A DNA stretch of 64,000 nt from Catellatospora paridis (GTDB lineage Bacteria > Actinomycetota > Actinomycetes > Mycobacteriales > Micromonosporaceae): NCBI RefSeq assembly GCF_009720365.1, contig NZ_WBZD01000044.1, forward strand, positions 62,001 through 126,000. Direction: 5' to 3'. Every line of letters begins with the position of its first letter. Positions within the stretch are counted from its first letter, which is position 1. Under the pieces are notes generated by a model that was not told the origin of the DNA, did no database searches, and worked only from the letters and a program-made list of their open reading frames with translations. The position numbers and the translations under genes are program-made. This document shows, piece after piece, positions 52,699 to 61,004 of this stretch.

Positions 52699-54294
52699 AT
52701 GGACGCCGACGTGGTGATCTCCGGTGGCGGCCCCACCGGCCTGCTGCTCGCCGCCGAGCTGCGCCTGGGCGGGGTGCGGGTGGTGGTGCTGGAACGCCGC
52801 GCCGAACCCGACCCGGTGCCTCGCGCCAACGGCCTGGTCGGCCAGGTGGTGACCGTGCTGTACCGGCGCGGGCTCTACCGCGCCCTGGCCCGCCACGACC
52901 GCGGCCCCCGGGCCCTGGTCCAGCGCTGGTTCACCGGGGCGCTCGGCGACCGCCCCCGCCCCGTGCGCGGCTTCTCGCACGCCGGGTTCCGGCTCGACCT
53001 GCGCCGCCTGCGCGACGCCAACCCGCTGCACGTGCTCGCGGTGCCGCAGCGGCGGATGGAGCAGGTCTTCGAAAGGCACGCCCGCAGGCTCGGCGCGGAC
53101 GTCCGGCGTGGACACACGTTGGCCGGGCTCGCCCAGGACACCGACGGCGTCACGGTCGAGGTCGACGGCCCGGACGGGCGCTACCGGCTGCGGGCGGCGT
53201 ACCTGGTCGGCTGCGACGGGTCGCACAGCGCCGTGCGCAAGGCCGCCGGGATCGGCTTCCCCGGCGAGACCAGCCGTGAGGTGGTCATCCGGATGGCGCA
53301 CGTGGTGCTGCCCCGCGCCGCGCTCACCCCCGCCGGCGCGCTGCGCGCCGCCGACGGCGCCGTGTACCGGCCCTACCAGCTGCACCGTACGGCGCACGGC
53401 GCGTTCTCGTTCGCCTCGTTCATCCCCGGCGTGCACGTGCTGAGCACCCACGAGTGGGACGCGCAGGCACCCGGCGAGCAGGTGCCGATGTCCGTCGCCG
53501 AGGCCCGGACCAGCCTGTCCCGGGTGGTCGGCGCGGACGTCCCGGTCGCGGAGCCGCCCACCGACGGCAGGCCGTGGATCCTGCGCCGGCTCACCGACCG
53601 CAACAACCGGCTGGCCGACCCGTACCGCGCGGGCCGGGTGTTCGTCGTCGGCGACGCCGCGCACGTGTTCGCGGGTTTCGGCGGGTCCAATCTCAACCTC
53701 GGCCTGCAGGACGCGGTCAACCTGGCCTGGAAGCTGGCCCTGGTGGCCCGCGGCCGGGCACCGGACGCGCTGCTCGACACCTACCAGTCGGAGCGGATGC
53801 CGCAGGCCTGGCAGGCCCTGGACCGCACCCGGGAACAGGCCGAGCTGATGGCCCCCGGCGACGAGGTGACCACCCGCCGGGAGGCGTATGCGGCGCGCCT
53901 GCGCGAACCCGGGTTCCTGCGCGAGGTCGCCGACGCCGTCGCGGGCCTGGATCTGCCGTACCCGATGGGCCCGGGTCCTGCCCTGCTCGGCCGGATGTCG
54001 CCCGACCTGCGGCTGACGCACGGCGGCCGGCGCATCCGGCTCGCGTCGCTGCAACACGGCGCGCGGCCGCTCCTGCTCGACCTCACCGGCGACCCGGCCT
54101 TGGCCGCCGCGGCCGCCCCGTGGCGCGACCGCGTCGACCTGGTGCGGGCGACGCCCCGCGACCCCGGCACTCCCCCGGCCCTGCTGATCCGCCCCGACGG
54201 CTACGTCGCCTGGGTCGGCCCCGCCCCGGACGACCCCACCGGACTCCCCGAGGCCCTCACGGCCTGGTTCGGCCCGCCCGTCACCGCATCATGA
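52699..54294 (+). CDS. FAD-dependent aromatic monooxygenase (PHBH/rifampicin-monooxygenase fold)
   Basis: A 531-residue class A flavin monooxygenase. The FAD motif is VVISGGGPTGLLLAAEL, the DG motif AYLVGCDGSHSAVRKAAG, and the GD motif RVFVVGDAAHVFAGFGG with NLNLGLQDAVNLAWKLAL. The C-terminal thioredoxin-like domain (about 400-531) is that of the phenol/rifampicin hydroxylase group. Such enzymes hydroxylate polyketide or antibiotic rings, including rifampicin and tetracyclines. ATG 52699 follows GAGGGAGG. Twin operators upstream imply induction by its substrate. Confidence 0.95.
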   Translation: MDADVVISGGGPTGLLLAAELRLGGVRVVVLERRAEPDPVPRANGLVGQVVTVLYRRGLYRALARHDRGPRALVQRWFTGALGDRPRPVRGFSHAGFRLDLRRLRDANPLHVLAVPQRRMEQVFERHARRLGADVRRGHTLAGLAQDTDGVTVEVDGPDGRYRLRAAYLVGCDGSHSAVRKAAGIGFPGETSREVVIRMAHVVLPRAALTPAGALRAADGAVYRPYQLHRTAHGAFSFASFIPGVHVLSTHEWDAQAPGEQVPMSVAEARTSLSRVVGADVPVAEPPTDGRPWILRRLTDRNNRLADPYRAGRVFVVGDAAHVFAGFGGSNLNLGLQDAVNLAWKLALVARGRAPDALLDTYQSERMPQAWQALDRTREQAELMAPGDEVTTRREAYAARLREPGFLREVADAVAGLDLPYPMGPGPALLGRMSPDLRLTHGGRRIRLASLQHGARPLLLDLTGDPALAAAAAPWRDRVDLVRATPRDPGTPPALLIRPDGYVAWVGPAPDDPTGLPEALTAWFGPPVTAS

Positions 54295-54314
54295 TCGCTC
54301 GACAGGCCGGGACG

Positions 54315-55289
54315 TCAGCGGCGGAGGACGGCGTAGACGTCCTCGGGTGTGAGGATGCCGAGGACGTCGGTCCCGTCGCGGACCTCGACCCAGCCGGTGT
54401 CGCCCTCCAGCAGCGCGGCGAGCGCGTCGCGCAGTGAGCCGTCCACCGGCACCGACGGCGCTTCCCGGCCGGCGGACTCGCCGTCGGGCATCGGGCGCAG
54501 TCCCTCGCGCGGGATCGGGGTCACCGCCAGCAGCTTGATGCCGCGATCCGCGCCGACGAACTCGGCGACGAACGTGTTCGCCGGCTTCGCCAGCAGCTCC
54601 GCCGGTGGCGCGAACTGCTCCAGCCGGCCGCCCTCGGACAGCACCGCGATCCGGTCGCCGAGACGCACCGCCTCGTCGACGTCGTGCGTGACGAAGACGA
54701 TGGTCTTGCGGACCGTCTGCTGCAGGCGCAGGAACTCGTCCTGCAGCCGCCCGCGCACGATCGGGTCGACGGCCGAGAACGGCTCGTCCATCAGCAGCAC
54801 CACCGGGTCGGCGGCCAGCGCCCGGGCCACCCCGACGCGCTGGCGCTGCCCACCGGACAGCTCATGCGGGTAGCGGCCGGCGTAGCCGGCCGGATCGAGG
54901 CCGACCAGGTCCAGCAGCTCCGCGGTGCGCTCGGCGACCTGGCCCTTGGGCCAGCCGAGCAGCTTCGGCACGGTGCCGACGTTGTCGCGCACGGTCTGGT
55001 GCGGGAACAGGCCCACGTTCTGGATGACGTATCCGATGCGCCGGCGCAGCGCGATCGGGTCGACCGCGGTGATCTCGTCGTCGCCGAGCCACATCCGCCC
55101 GCCCGACGGCTCGATCAGCCGGTTGACCATCCGCAGGATGGTGGACTTGCCGCAGCCCGACGGCCCGACCAGCACGGTCAGCTCGCCGGCGGGCAGCTCC
55201 AGGCTCAGCTCGCGGACCGCGACCGTGCCGCCGTCGTACTGCTTACGTACGCCGTCCAACCTGATCGACACCGCAGCGGTACGGTTCAC
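54315..55289 (-). CDS. Osmoprotectant/betaine ABC importer ATPase with CBS domain
   Basis: A 324-residue ATPase of the OpuA/OpuC type. Walker A is GPSGCGKST, the Q-loop IQNVGLFPHQTV, the signature LSGGQRQRVGVARAL, and Walker B VLLMDEPFSAVDP. A C-terminal CBS-like part (about 285-324, LGILTPEDVYAVLRR) may sense ionic strength or nucleotides. GTG 55289 has GGAGG six bases upstream. That site lies within the first codons of the divergent permease gene, whose ATG is only two bases away. Confidence 0.93.
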   Translation of the reverse strand: MNRTAAVSIRLDGVRKQYDGGTVAVRELSLELPAGELTVLVGPSGCGKSTILRMVNRLIEPSGGRMWLGDDEITAVDPIALRRRIGYVIQNVGLFPHQTVRDNVGTVPKLLGWPKGQVAERTAELLDLVGLDPAGYAGRYPHELSGGQRQRVGVARALAADPVVLLMDEPFSAVDPIVRGRLQDEFLRLQQTVRKTIVFVTHDVDEAVRLGDRIAVLSEGGRLEQFAPPAELLAKPANTFVAEFVGADRGIKLLAVTPIPREGLRPMPDGESAGREAPSVPVDGSLRDALAALLEGDTGWVEVRDGTDVLGILTPEDVYAVLRR

Positions 55290-55291
55290 CT

Positions 55292-56005
55292 ATGCCCTCC
55301 AAGGTCAACGACGCCGTGCTCGGCCTGGGCGCACCGGGCGACGATCCGCGCAACCCCTGGTTCTCCTGGAGCTACGTCAGCCAGAACACCGACACCCTGC
55401 TCGCCGCGCTACGCGAACACCTCTTCCTGACCTTAGTCGCTGTGGTGCTGGCGACGGTGATCGCGATCCCGCTGGCGATCCTGGCGTACCGCGTCGGCTC
55501 GCTGGCCGGGCCGATCCTGGGGTTCACCGGCGTGCTCTACACCATTCCCTCACTGGCGCTGTTCGCGTTCCTCGCCCCGTTCACCGGCATCGTCAAGCCG
55601 ACCACGGTGCTGATCGGACTGACGATGTACGCGCTGCTGACCATCGTGCGCAATACGCTGACCGCGCTGCGCCAGGTGCCCGCCGACGTGCTCGACAGCG
55701 CCCGCGGCATGGGCTACGGCAAGCGGGCCATGCTGTGGCGCATCGAGCTGCCGCTCGCGCTGCCTGGCATCATGACCGGTCTGCGCATCGCCACCGTGTC
55801 GACGGTGGCGCTGGTCACGGTCGGCGAGCTCGCCGGCTGGGGCGGCCTCGGCGAGCTGATCATCGGCGGCTTCAACAGCAACTACTACCGTCCGCAGATC
55901 ATGACGGCGACGCTGCTGTGCGTGGCGCTCGCCCTGGTCCTCGACCTGGTCCTGCTCGCCGTGGGCCGCGTCATCATGCCCTGGACCCGCCGGAGAGCCG
56001 CATGA
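55292..56005 (+). CDS. Osmoprotectant ABC importer permease 1
   Basis: A 237-residue permease (OpuBB/OpuCB-like) with about five or six helices. The EAA cytoplasmic loop reads VLDSARGMGYGKRAMLWRIE followed by LPLALPGIMTGLR. ATG 55292 has no ribosome site; a TACGGT box ends six bases upstream, so it may be leaderless. GTG codons a few residues in are alternatives. Its TGA overlaps the first mini-ORF of the repeat at 56002 by four bases. It should pair with permease 2 and the ATPase. Confidence 0.92.
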   Translation: MPSKVNDAVLGLGAPGDDPRNPWFSWSYVSQNTDTLLAALREHLFLTLVAVVLATVIAIPLAILAYRVGSLAGPILGFTGVLYTIPSLALFAFLAPFTGIVKPTTVLIGLTMYALLTIVRNTLTALRQVPADVLDSARGMGYGKRAMLWRIELPLALPGIMTGLRIATVSTVALVTVGELAGWGGLGELIIGGFNSNYYRPQIMTATLLCVALALVLDLVLLAVGRVIMPWTRRRAA

Positions 56006-56147
56006 GCGAGCGTGAGCGAGCGAATCAGATGCCCACCGCCCATGCCGCCGACGAGCGCAGCGAGGAGAAGGCATGAGCGAGCGTGAGCGAGCGAATCAGA
56101 TGCCCACCGCCCATGCCGGCGACGAGCGTAGCGAGGAGAGGGCATGA
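56002..56147 (+). repeat. Two tandem 71-bp mini-ORF linker elements between the permeases
   Basis: Two near-identical units (56002-56072 and 56073-56143). Each opens with ATG, codes 24 residues beginning MSERERANQMPTAHA and ending DERSEEKA or DERSEERA, and ends GAGGAGA(A/G)GGC. The frames overlap as ATGA with permease 1, with each other and with permease 2, forming an unbroken relay of start and stop codons. The element family is shared with 25652-25714. Tandem duplication of one unit is evident from only a few base differences. Confidence 0.82.
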
Positions 56148-56869
56148 GTGTCATCGACGACGCGATCGTCTGGCTCAACGATCCGCTGAACTGGACCAAC
56201 CCTGACGGCATCTTCGCGCGTACGGCAGAGCACCTGTGGATCTCCGCGGCGGCGGTGGCGCTGGGCTGCGCGGTCGCCTGGCCGCTGGGCGTGTTGATGG
56301 GACACCTCGGCCGCGGCGGCCCCGCCGTGGTGACCGTGACCAACCTCAGCCGCGCCGTGCCCACGGTGGCCCTGCTCACCATCTTCCCGCTCACCGCGAT
56401 CGGCTTCGGCCCGAAGGCGATCATCCTGGCGCTGTCGCTGTTCGCGATCCCGCCGCTGCTGGCCAACGCCTACCTGGGCCTGCGCGAGGTCGATCCGGAG
56501 GTGCGCGACGCGGGGCGGGGCATGGGCCTGTCCGGCTGGCAGCTGCTGCGCAAGGTGGAGCTGCCGCTGGCGGTGCCATATCTCGCCAACGGGTTCCGCA
56601 TCGCCGCGGTGCAGGTGGTGGCGACCGCGACGCTGGCCGCGTACGTCAACGGCGGCGGCCTCGGCATGATCATCAGCCGCGGCTTCGGGCTGGGCCTCGC
56701 CTCGGGCGGCGGCCAGGTGCTGGCCGGCGGCCTGCTGGTGGCGCTGCTCTGCCTGATCGTGGAGGGCGTCCTCGCCCTCGCCGAGAGGGCGCTGCTGCCG
56801 AAGCCGCTGCGCCGCGTCAAGCACCGCCCGCCGGCCTCGGTCGCCGACGCGCTGCCCGCCAGGTCCTGA
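56144..56869 (+). CDS. Osmoprotectant ABC importer permease 2
   Basis: A 241-residue permease with about six helices. The EAA loop is VDPEVRDAGRGMGLSGWQLL then RKVELPLAVPYLANGF. It is a distant paralog of permease 1, giving a heterodimeric channel as in OpuB/OpuC systems. ATG 56144 is preceded by GAGGAGAGGGC from the linker element and overlaps the second mini-ORF stop. The C-terminal tail is basic. The binding protein is encoded 667 bases downstream, with a HAD gene on the opposite strand between. Confidence 0.93.
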   Translation: MSVIDDAIVWLNDPLNWTNPDGIFARTAEHLWISAAAVALGCAVAWPLGVLMGHLGRGGPAVVTVTNLSRAVPTVALLTIFPLTAIGFGPKAIILALSLFAIPPLLANAYLGLREVDPEVRDAGRGMGLSGWQLLRKVELPLAVPYLANGFRIAAVQVVATATLAAYVNGGGLGMIISRGFGLGLASGGGQVLAGGLLVALLCLIVEGVLALAERALLPKPLRRVKHRPPASVADALPARS

Positions 56870-56913
56870 ACGGCGGACGGATCCGGCCGGGACACCTGCC
56901 GGCCGGGTCCGTC

Positions 56914-57318
56914 TCACCACAGGCCGCGGGCGCGCAGCAGGTCGAACAGCTGGGCGTTGTCGCGGAACAGCACGCTGTCGATCCCGGCCGCCGTGCCGCC
57001 CGCGACGTAGCGGGGCTTGTCGTCGACGAACAGGCACTGCTCCGGCCTGCGCCCGATCTCGGCCAGGGCCCGCTCGAAGAACTCCCGCTGCGGCTTCAGA
57101 AAACCCATCTCGTACGACACCAGCACCCCGCTGATGCCCGGCCGCCCGCCCAGCAGCTCGCGGATCACCGCCGCGCGCCGCGGGTTCTGGTTGGTGACCA
57201 GGTACACGCCGTCGACCGCGAGCCGGGGCAGCACGGCCAGCAGCTCCTCGTTGGGATCGAGGCTGCCCGCGGGCACCAGCAGCACGCCGTCCACGTCCAG
57301 CAGCAGCGTCGTCACCAC
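56914..57318 (-). CDS. Short HAD-family hydrolase
   Basis: A 134-residue HAD-fold protein without a cap domain. Motif I is D8-V-D10-G-V, motif II is VTNQN, the Lys is in GFLKPQREF, and motif IV is FVDDKPRYVAGG. Cap-less HADs this small act on large phosphorylated substrates or are regulatory. Two adjacent GTG codons (57318, 57315) can start it. It lies within the osmoprotectant locus but on the opposite strand, so a transport role is not implied. Confidence 0.85.
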   Translation of the reverse strand: MVTTLLLDVDGVLLVPAGSLDPNEELLAVLPRLAVDGVYLVTNQNPRRAAVIRELLGGRPGISGVLVSYEMGFLKPQREFFERALAEIGRRPEQCLFVDDKPRYVAGGTAAGIDSVLFRDNAQLFDLLRARGLW

Positions 57319-57536
57319 GCGATCAGCCTAGGCCCGCACGGGCGGTGTCCCGCATGACGTCGATCACCCCGCGGTTTCCGCGACAAGCCGCTGACCTGGG
57401 GATGTGAACGGTTTGCGAACTGTCCGACGCGGGTAGGCGAGCGGGGTTCACAAATTCATCGCAAGGATGTCTCAGGTACGCGGTAAGAAGGACCTTTGCA
57501 CTTCATTTCGCAAATGCATACGACGGAAGGCTGAAT

Positions 57537-58541
57537 ATGGCAACGCACACCCGGAGGGCGTCCGTCCTCCTGCTGGCCGGTGTCACCGCGGCGGCGTTCG
57601 CGCTGACCGGCTGCGGGCAGGCCGGCTCCTCGGGCACGGAGGCCCCGGCCACCGCCTCGGGCGCCGGCTGCGCGCCGGTCGCCGGCGACCAGCTCGTGGT
57701 CCTCGACGACGACAAGCACCTGCAGAACACCGACAACATCGTCGCGGTCGCCAACGCCAAGCGGGCCACCCCCGCGCTGCTGGCGGCGGTCGACAAGGTC
57801 GGGGCCGCGCTGGACACCCCGAAGCTGATCGCGCTCAACAAGGCCGTCGAGGTCGAGCGCAAGACCTCCGAGGTCGCGGCGCAGGAGTTCGCGGCGCAGG
57901 CGGGCCTGACCACCGGCCTGTCCGGCGGGGCCGGCCCGGTCGTGGTCGGCGCGGCGAACTTCCCGGAGAGCAAGACCCTCGCCGAGCTGTACAAGATCGC
58001 GCTGAACGCGGCGGGCTTCCAGGCCACCGTGCAGGTCGCCGGCAACCGCGAGCTCTACGAGCCCGCCCTCGAGCGCGGCGAGCTGACGGTGTTCCCGGAG
58101 TACGCCGCGACCCTCACCGAGTTCCTGAACCAGAAGCAGAACGGCAAGGAGGCCGCGGCCAAGGCCAGCGGTGACGTCAACGCCACCGTGGCGGCCCTGA
58201 AGGAGCTGGCCACCAAGGCCGGGCTGACCGTGGGCACGCCGTCGGCCGCCGCGGACCAGAACGCGTACGCGGTGACCAAGGCGTTCGCCGACCAGCACCA
58301 GGTCAAGACGCTGTCGGACTTCGCCGCCAAGTGCTCCGGCAAGGCCACCGTGCTGGCCGGTCCCCCGGAGTGCCCGCAGCGCTCGTTCTGCCAGCCGGGC
58401 CTGGAGAAGACCTACGGCATCACGTTCGGCTCGTTCCAGCAGGCCGACGCCGGCGGCCCGCAGAGCAAGACCGCGGTGACCACCGGCAAGGCCACCCTCG
58501 GCATGGTCTTCTCGTCCGACGGCAGCCTCGCCACCAACTGA
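57537..58541 (+). CDS. Osmoprotectant ABC substrate-binding lipoprotein with circularly permuted order
   Basis: A 334-residue lipoprotein: signal peptide with lipobox L23-T-G-C26, then a linker. Residues 52-123 (QLVVLDDDKHLQNTDNIVAV, then PKLIALNKAVEV and EVAAQEFAAQAGL) match what is normally the C-terminal end of OpuAC domains. Residues 135-334 hold the normal N-terminal part (VVVGAANFPESKTLAELYKI, FPEYAATLTEF) and stop at LGMVFSSDGSLATN, just where LVVL-DDK usually follows. The domain is thus circularly permuted. GGAAGG precedes ATG 57537. It should bind betaine or choline-like solutes. Confidence 0.93.
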   Translation: MATHTRRASVLLLAGVTAAAFALTGCGQAGSSGTEAPATASGAGCAPVAGDQLVVLDDDKHLQNTDNIVAVANAKRATPALLAAVDKVGAALDTPKLIALNKAVEVERKTSEVAAQEFAAQAGLTTGLSGGAGPVVVGAANFPESKTLAELYKIALNAAGFQATVQVAGNRELYEPALERGELTVFPEYAATLTEFLNQKQNGKEAAAKASGDVNATVAALKELATKAGLTVGTPSAAADQNAYAVTKAFADQHQVKTLSDFAAKCSGKATVLAGPPECPQRSFCQPGLEKTYGITFGSFQQADAGGPQSKTAVTTGKATLGMVFSSDGSLATN

Positions 58542-58556
58542 CCCACCACGCCACCA

Positions 58557-58596
58557 GCGGCGGCGGCCCGGTTGACCTCAACCGGGCCGCCGCCGC
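58557..58596 (+). terminator. Terminator after the binding protein
   Basis: The arms GCGGCGGCGGCCCGGTTG and CAACCGGGCCGCCGCCGC are 18-base perfect complements with a short loop, 15 bases past the stop. Confidence 0.87.
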
Positions 58597-58607
58597 GTTA
58601 CCGCGTC

Positions 58608-58662
58608 GATCATGAACTTATGGGCCGGCGCGACGGCGTGTCATGGCCACAGCTTCATGATC
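58608..58662. repeat. GATCATGAA long-loop inverted repeat
   Basis: GATCATGAA (58608-58616) and TTCATGATC (58654-58662) are perfect complements; the inner arms pair partially (ATGGGCC with GGCCAC). It lies between convergent genes and may be another dispersed palindrome. Confidence 0.6.
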
Positions 58663-58683
58663 ACGCTCAGCGGCGGGGCGGGT

Positions 58684-59334
58684 TCAGGTGAACTGGAAGA
58701 GGCGGCCGCTCGGGCCGAGTGGCTGGGGGGCGGCGGTGAGCCGGTGCACACCCACCGAGAACAGCACCCCGTCCGGGGCATGGAAGGCCTGCTCGGCGAA
58801 GCCCGCCTCGGCGAACCACGCCCGGATCGACGGGGTCAGGTCGGGTACGCGCCGGGTCCGTGTCCAGATCACGGTCGCGCCGGGCGCGCACAGCCGCGGC
58901 AGCGCTGCGACGGTCCGCCGGACGTCGGCCTCGCCGATGTTGCCGAAAACCCCCGCGAACAGCACCAGATCGGCCGGAACGGCCCCGGCATAGGACTCCG
59001 GCAGTCCGGCGTCGGCGCATCTCGCCGCGACGGCCACGCCGAGGCGGTCGGCCTCCGCACGCGCCAGCTTGGTGTTGCGGGGGTCGTACTCGATCAGCGT
59101 CGCGCGCACCCGGGACGCGTCCGGCCGCCGCGCGAGCACCCCGAGCAGGTCGCGCCCCTGACCCGCGCATGCGCTGACCACGGTCAGCACCGGCTCCGGG
59201 CGCTCGTCCAACCACTCGTCGACGTGCTCCTGCACCAGCCGCAACCGGTGCGACAGCGGCGATTCCGGATCGTCGTACGGCCGATGCCAGTCGTGCCAGT
59301 CCTTCGCAGCGCTCACGGGCGACCAATCTGCCAT
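58684..59334 (-). CDS. SAM-dependent class I methyltransferase
   Basis: A 216-residue Rossmann-fold methyltransferase. SAM motif I is VVSACAGQGRDLLGVLA, motif II the acidic IEYDPRNTKLA, and the later motif ADLVLFAGVFGNIGEADV. The N-terminus WHDWHRPYDDPESPLSHRLR is characteristic of a small family whose substrate I cannot name. ATG 59334 is the protein-like start; the ribosome site is weak. It is divergent from the acetyltransferase gene with 77 bases between starts. Confidence 0.87.
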   Translation of the reverse strand: MADWSPVSAAKDWHDWHRPYDDPESPLSHRLRLVQEHVDEWLDERPEPVLTVVSACAGQGRDLLGVLARRPDASRVRATLIEYDPRNTKLARAEADRLGVAVAARCADAGLPESYAGAVPADLVLFAGVFGNIGEADVRRTVAALPRLCAPGATVIWTRTRRVPDLTPSIRAWFAEAGFAEQAFHAPDGVLFSVGVHRLTAAPQPLGPSGRLFQFT

Positions 59335-59411
59335 GACCCCGGGGTTTTCGGGGACCCGCGCGGTCCGCCGTTGCGGCATGATCGGTGCTCACCACGCCCC
59401 GGGAGCCGACC

Positions 59412-60137
59412 GTGTTCGACCGCATCACCGCCAACTGCCACAGGACCGGCCTGCATGTCGCGAAGACGCGCCGGTTGTGGGTGATCAGCTCCCGCGCCGA
59501 CGACCTGGCGCATCACGTCTTCTTCCAGGCAGACGAAGCGGCTCGGCACTGGCAGGGCTGGTGGCCCGAGGAGGAGCCGCCCGCACCGGCGGAGAGGTTG
59601 GCCCGGCCGCCTGCCGACACGACCGGCGCGCTGACGCCCGTGGTCGAGATGCTGTACTTCACCGCCGTGGAGCGCCGGACCCGGATCCCGGTGGCGGGTG
59701 TGTCGATCACGGCCGCGGAGGACGGCGCACACCACATCGGCGGCAGCGTCCACCTCGTTCACCGCGGCAGGGGTTACGGCCGGGAGATCATGACCACGGC
59801 GTGCCGACTCGCGCACCGGCACTTCGGCATCGCCACGCTGCACGCCGGGTGCGAGGTCACCAACACGGCCAGCATGCGATGGCTGGCCGGGTGCGGGTTC
59901 GCCCCCGACGGCCCGACCCGCCCGCACCTGCTGCCCAACAGGCGCGAGATCGACTCCCAGTGGTGGACCCGGACCGACCGGCGAGCCCGCCGGCGCTGCG
60001 CGCACCTGCGCACCCTGCAGGAGGCGACCCAGCTCGCCGCGAGCCTGGCAGCGGCCGCGCAACCCCGGGGCCCGGTGGCGCACCAGCGGCCGACGGGCCC
60101 CGGGGCGAATCTGCGGCCACCGGCACCGGGCCGTTAG
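59412..60137 (+). CDS. GNAT-family N-acetyltransferase
   Basis: A 241-residue protein with a GNAT core (about 75-180). The acetyl-CoA loop is VHRGRGYGREIMTTACRLA (R/Q-x2-G-x-G/A type), preceded by IGGSVHLV and followed by GCEVTNTASMRWLAGCGFAP. The C-terminal 50 residues are Ala/Pro/Arg-rich and probably disordered. GTG 59412 has GGGAG seven bases upstream and is preferred to GTG 59385. Its stop overlaps the convergent HAD gene by four bases. Substrate unknown. Confidence 0.83.
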   Translation: MFDRITANCHRTGLHVAKTRRLWVISSRADDLAHHVFFQADEAARHWQGWWPEEEPPAPAERLARPPADTTGALTPVVEMLYFTAVERRTRIPVAGVSITAAEDGAHHIGGSVHLVHRGRGYGREIMTTACRLAHRHFGIATLHAGCEVTNTASMRWLAGCGFAPDGPTRPHLLPNRREIDSQWWTRTDRRARRRCAHLRTLQEATQLAASLAAAAQPRGPVAHQRPTGPGANLRPPAPGR

Positions 60138-60784
60138 ACCGCCGTAGCGGCCAGCGTGGCGAGGGTGACCCCGGTGAGTGTGGTGAGCAGCGTCAGGCCG
60201 GTCATCGGCTTCAGTGACACCGCGTTGGGGACGCCGAACACGCGAGTACCCGCGGCCAGCGCGCTGGCCACACCCGTGGGCGAGTCCTCGATGACCAGGC
60301 AGTCGGCGGGCTCGACGCTCAGCAGCTTCGCCGCGCGCAGGTACGGGTCCGGGTGCGGCTTGGTGAACGCGACCTCGTCGCCGCAGACCACGGCGTCGAA
60401 GTTGTGCCGGCCGAGCGTGTCGAGGGCCACCTCCACGGCCTTCCGGTTGGTGGAGGTGACCAGGGCCGTGGGCAGGCCGGCGGCGCGGACCTCGTGCAGC
60501 AGTTCCCGGGCGCCCGGGCGCCACACCAGGTCGGTGGCGAAGAGCCCCACGACGCGCTCGTAGATCCAGGCCGAGCTGACTGCGGCGTCCCGCCAGGGCT
60601 GGCCGATGCCCTCGTGGAACAGCAGCATCGACTCGTCGACGGAGCGCCCGACCATGTTCAGCCGGACCTCGACCGAGATCTCGCCGCCGTACTCGCGGGC
60701 CAGCTCCTCGATGGCGAGGTCCCACAGCGGTTCGCTGTCGAACAGGGTTCCGTCCATGTCGAAGAGCACTGCCGCCGGAGTCAT
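60134..60784 (-). CDS. HAD-family phosphatase, beta-phosphoglucomutase-like
   Basis: A 216-residue HAD phosphatase with a helical C1 cap. Motif I is D9-M-D11-G-T, motif II is ALVTSTNRKAV, the Lys is in FTKPHPDPYL, and motif IV is VIEDSPTGVASALAAG. It is a typical sugar-phosphate or small-metabolite phosphatase; the C-terminus ends in a Leu/Thr-rich stretch. ATG 60784 gives MTPAAVLFDMDGTL. The stop overlaps the convergent acetyltransferase stop. Confidence 0.92.
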   Translation of the reverse strand: MTPAAVLFDMDGTLFDSEPLWDLAIEELAREYGGEISVEVRLNMVGRSVDESMLLFHEGIGQPWRDAAVSSAWIYERVVGLFATDLVWRPGARELLHEVRAAGLPTALVTSTNRKAVEVALDTLGRHNFDAVVCGDEVAFTKPHPDPYLRAAKLLSVEPADCLVIEDSPTGVASALAAGTRVFGVPNAVSLKPMTGLTLLTTLTGVTLATLAATAV

Positions 60785-61004
60785 GGCACGATCATCCCCG
60801 GCCACGGCTGGGAGCGCCGCCGACCGTGGCTGACATCACGCCCCACGGCCGCCGCGGACCAGCCAGGACCCGCTGCGGCCCGCGCGGGCACGAGCGTGGC
60901 TGGGCGGGCCGACCGATCTTGGTTTGCCGCGCAGCGCGGTGTCGGGGGCGGCGGATACGGTGTGGCCGAAGCGCTCCCCTCCCGCGAGAGAAGGCCCCTT
61001 CCCC

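Noticed and set aside
56002-56147. Tandem direct repeats considered as a CRISPR-like array
   Set aside because: There are only two contiguous units with no spacers, and each is a coding mini-ORF with ribosome site.
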